NCBI GenBank assembly: GCA_013329565.1
Contig: DUJZ01000111.1
Coordinates: forward strand, 1 to 6,982
DNA length: 6,982 nucleotides
From: Methanomassiliicoccales archaeon
Lineage (GTDB): Archaea > Thermoplasmatota > Thermoplasmata > Methanomassiliicoccales > UBA472
Reading direction: 5' to 3'
This document shows, piece after piece, positions 4,831 to 6,982 of the stretch (its first letter is position 1; the number at the start of each line of letters is the position of its first letter). The position numbers and the translations under genes are program-made. The notes under the pieces are model-generated. The model had not been told where the DNA came from, searched no databases, and saw nothing but the letters and a program-made list of their open reading frames with translations.

Positions 4831-6982
4831 GACGCGTTCCCTGGCGTGATCGAGGTCTACAGCAACGCGGATTTAGATCAATTGTTCCTCGAAAATCCTA
4901 GCTGGACCGGGTCAGGCACCGAGTCGGACCCGTACATCATCGAGGACCTGGACATCAACTCTACAGGGTTCGAACAGGCCATACTGATCAGAAACACCGA
5001 CAAGCATCTGGTCATCAGAAACTGCATCGTGCACGATTTCAACGATTATGGGATATTCATCCAGAATGTTCGTAATGTCACACTGGAGAACAACACCTGC
5101 GATCCAAAATCCGTTCAGATCCCAATCGGAATTTACATCCTTGACTGCGTGGGCCTGGTCATAGATGGGAACGATTGCAACGACAACTTTTACGGCATAA
5201 GCATAGGGTATTCGAACAATTTCACGATCAATGACAATAACTGTTCGGGATCTGATTATGGCATCTACCTCTTCCAATCGGAATGGAACGACATAACGAA
5301 CAACACCTGTAACGACACCTTAACCGGTATAATCCTCGAAGATGCAAGCAACTACAACTTGATCGATAACAACACCTGCAATCGCACTAATTCTTACGGC
5401 ATAAAGTTGGATAAAAGCTCAATTAATTTCATATCCAACAACACCTGCGATAGCCAGGGGGATGACATATATCTGGTCAATTCTGACAGCAACACCCTTT
5501 ACAGGAACCATTGCGGCAACGAGATGCCCGGGGCTAGTGGCATTTATCTGACTCTTTCAAACAACAACGATATCCTAGAGAACAATTGCAGTTTCGATAA
5601 TGCCGGTATAAGCCTCTATCAATCAAGTTACAACAACATCAGCGCCAACATCTGCTTGGAGAACGACGGGGACGGCATTGCCATCGACTCCTCGATCAAT
5701 AACACGGTGACAACGAATGTTTGCCGCGGAAATTCGATCGGGGGGATGGTGCTCTACTCTTCCCTCTCCGTCACTACCGGCAACGAGATAACCAGCAATA
5801 CCTGCTCCGGGAACGGTTTTGTCTTGAACTCGGGAGCAGGAATATTCCTCTCCTCTTCAACGACCTATCCCATATCGGGCAATAATATCTCAGATAACGA
5901 ACTCATCAACAACTACCATGGAATATGGGCACTGAACTCAGGGTCTAACAATATCACGTTCAACACTGTACACGGAAATCAGGTGTCTGGAATATACCTG
6001 AACAGTACGTCGAACTGCATCGTTTCTTCGAACACCGTCTACGACAACGGTGATTCAGGGATATGGCTCGATGGATCCACCGGCTGTATGGTGAATTTCA
6101 ACACCGCATGGAGCAACTTCAACGGCACCTATCTTTACGATTCCGACGATAACGTCCTTTCCCACAACGAGCTTCAAGGAAACACATATGGGATCTGGCT
6201 CAAGACCGAGAGCGATTGGAACGTCATCGATAACAACAACTGCTCCGAGAACTCCCAGGCCGGCATTTATCTGTCTTTCTCTGACAAATGCGAGGTGTCC
6301 AACAACACCTGCGGTAACAACGGACAGAATTCGTATCATCACGGCGGAATCGTCATCGACATCTCCAATGACAACTTGGTCATGAACAACACCTGCAATG
6401 GGAACCCGTTCGCGGGTGTGTTCATTTACCAATCCCTCGGGAACGTTCTGATGAACAACACCCTGAACGGTAATGGAAACGGGATAAGGGCCGACGATTC
6501 CGACAACGGCATCATCTCCGGGAACGAGGTCCACGACAATTACCACGGTATATATCTCTACAACAGCGATGGGAATGAGATCGTCGAAAACAACTGCACT
6601 TCCGCTAGACTATACCATTCCTACACTGTGGGAATAATGCTGGAGTATTGCCTGTCCAACACGCTCACCGACAACCAATGCAATCACAATGTCGTAGGGA
6701 TGCACATCAGGGAGTCGGCCATGAACGGGATCTCGGACAACAACTGCGACCTGAACGATAACCCCGGCCTGATGATCGGGATCAAGATCGATAGCAGCCA
6801 TCAAAACCGGATATTGAACAATTCCTGCTCGCACAATTCGATAGGGATCAACGGCATTTATTCCGATGAGAACGAGATGATCGGCAACAATTGCAGTGAC
6901 AACGAACAGTATGGCATCTATTCATACGGCATTAGTTCCGATTACCTTCTGATCTGCAACAACACCTGCAACAACAACGCTT
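4732..6982 (+). CDS. Secreted Asn-rich right-handed beta-helix surface protein (NosD/CASH type), C-terminus beyond the window
   Basis: The frame is open from the ATG at 4732 to the last base, 750 codons without a stop. Residues 1-33 form a signal peptide: Lys-containing start, hydrophobic core at about 8-26, likely cleavage near GSAEAA at 28-33. The segment WTGSGTESDPYIIEDLDINS (58-77) is the typical entry to archaeal NosD-like beta-helix domains. From about residue 92 on, at least 28 coils follow with consensus GIYL-x3-S-x2-N-x-I-x-N-N-T-C, mostly 22-23 residues apart and 24 on average, the period of a pectin-lyase-type right-handed beta helix. An Asn occurs in nearly every coil (Asn ladder), and 21 of 28 coils carry Cys two residues later. 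About 25 N-x-S/T sequons suggest heavy N-glycosylation outside the cell. No catalytic residues are evident. Carbohydrate binding, adhesion or S-layer association are guesses. It is divergent from larA and visibly less G/C-rich than its neighbours. Total length and any membrane anchor are unknown. Confidence 0.88.
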   Translation, partial: MQKVFGKYLGAAIVLLSVIVLVSIGTAGSAEAADAFPGVIEVYSNADLDQLFLENPSWTGSGTESDPYIIEDLDINSTGFEQAILIRNTDKHLVIRNCIVHDFNDYGIFIQNVRNVTLENNTCDPKSVQIPIGIYILDCVGLVIDGNDCNDNFYGISIGYSNNFTINDNNCSGSDYGIYLFQSEWNDITNNTCNDTLTGIILEDASNYNLIDNNTCNRTNSYGIKLDKSSINFISNNTCDSQGDDIYLVNSDSNTLYRNHCGNEMPGASGIYLTLSNNNDILENNCSFDNAGISLYQSSYNNISANICLENDGDGIAIDSSINNTVTTNVCRGNSIGGMVLYSSLSVTTGNEITSNTCSGNGFVLNSGAGIFLSSSTTYPISGNNISDNELINNYHGIWALNSGSNNITFNTVHGNQVSGIYLNSTSNCIVSSNTVYDNGDSGIWLDGSTGCMVNFNTAWSNFNGTYLYDSDDNVLSHNELQGNTYGIWLKTESDWNVIDNNNCSENSQAGIYLSFSDKCEVSNNTCGNNGQNSYHHGGIVIDISNDNLVMNNTCNGNPFAGVFIYQSLGNVLMNNTLNGNGNGIRADDSDNGIISGNEVHDNYHGIYLYNSDGNEIVENNCTSARLYHSYTVGIMLEYCLSNTLTDNQCNHNVVGMHIRESAMNGISDNNCDLNDNPGLMIGIKIDSSHQNRILNNSCSHNSIGINGIYSDENEMIGNNCSDNEQYGIYSYGISSDYLLICNNTCNNNA
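5005..6981 (+). repeat. Tandem degenerate beta-helix coils, at least 28, about 66-84 nt each
   Basis: The protein repeat is mirrored in DNA by recurrence of AACAACACCTGC or close variants at 5089, 5299, 5368, 5437, 6301, 6385, 6454 and 6958. Reference positions (Cys or its substitute) fall at residues 98, 123, 149, 171, 193, 216, 239, 261, 286, 308, 331, 358, 391, 413, 436, 459, 481, 504, 527, 555, 578, 600, 622, 650, 672, 699, 721 and 746. Most steps are 22-23 residues; longer steps of 25-33 mark loops that bulge from the helix, the largest between 358 and 391. The coils differ clearly from each other, so the array is old and not a recent tandem expansion. Confidence 0.85.

Noticed and set aside
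4284..4901. Plus-strand open frame across the larA start, intergenic region and surface-protein start
   Set aside because: It crosses two well-supported genes and the promoter region in another frame and has no recognisable domain.
4912..6834. Several minus-strand open frames rich in Val, Ile and Asp (4912-5277, 6055-6546, 6610-6834)
   Set aside because: They are the reverse reading of the repeated GIYL/NNTC coils; the repeat lacks reverse-strand stops, so open frames appear by construction.
5089..6969. Recurring AACAACACCTGC as a possible CRISPR or regulatory repeat
   Set aside because: Copies are in a single reading frame, are spaced in multiples of three at uneven distances, and encode the NNTC core of a protein repeat.

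Overview
This window looks archaeal, most likely a Thermoplasmatota-type genome (Methanomassiliicoccales or a relative). That placement is inference from gene content and promoter style, not from a marker gene. The evidence is: a 64-residue DUF2116-like zinc-ribbon/membrane protein, a family known mainly from archaea; A/T-rich TATA-like boxes centred about 27-30 nt before several start codons, as expected for leaderless archaeal transcripts; a BioY with the N-terminal WRE...K stretch I recall from methanogen BioY proteins; and a very large secreted Asn-rich beta-helix protein of the NosD/CASH type, common on archaeal cell surfaces. No rRNA, tRNA, CRISPR array, transposase or integrase is visible.

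Layout. The first 153 bases hold the start of an unrecognised minus-strand gene running off the left edge. Divergent from it is bioY (biotin uptake S-component, 239-826, +), followed by the DUF2116-like protein (861-1055, +). This converges on, and overlaps by 20 nt, a three-gene minus-strand operon transcribed larA -> HdrD/GlcF-like Fe-S protein -> folP (4534 down to 1036). The larA/Fe-S junction overlaps and the Fe-S/folP junction has a 6-nt gap, so the three are probably co-transcribed. A 188-200 nt divergent promoter region (about 4535-4731) separates larA from the last gene. That gene (4732 to beyond the right edge, +) is open across its whole visible 750 codons and encodes a signal peptide followed by at least 28 beta-helix coils.

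How the genes fit together. LarA has the full nickel-pincer active-site set (H98, H164, K174, H190 in the numbering used here). The Fe-S protein has two ferredoxin-type 4Fe-4S motifs and two complete CCG motifs, the HdrD/GlcF architecture. Together they suggest racemisation and then oxidation or reduction of a 2-hydroxy acid such as lactate. Neither a flavin subunit nor the LarB/LarC/LarE cofactor-making enzymes are in the window. FolP, a complete dihydropteroate synthase with a long N-terminal extension, is a surprising third member of the operon.

Nothing here is clearly a new defence or mobile system. The most unusual structure is in the surface protein: a ladder of cysteines, one per coil at the same inward position in 21 of 28 coils, next to an Asn ladder and about 25 N-glycosylation sequons.
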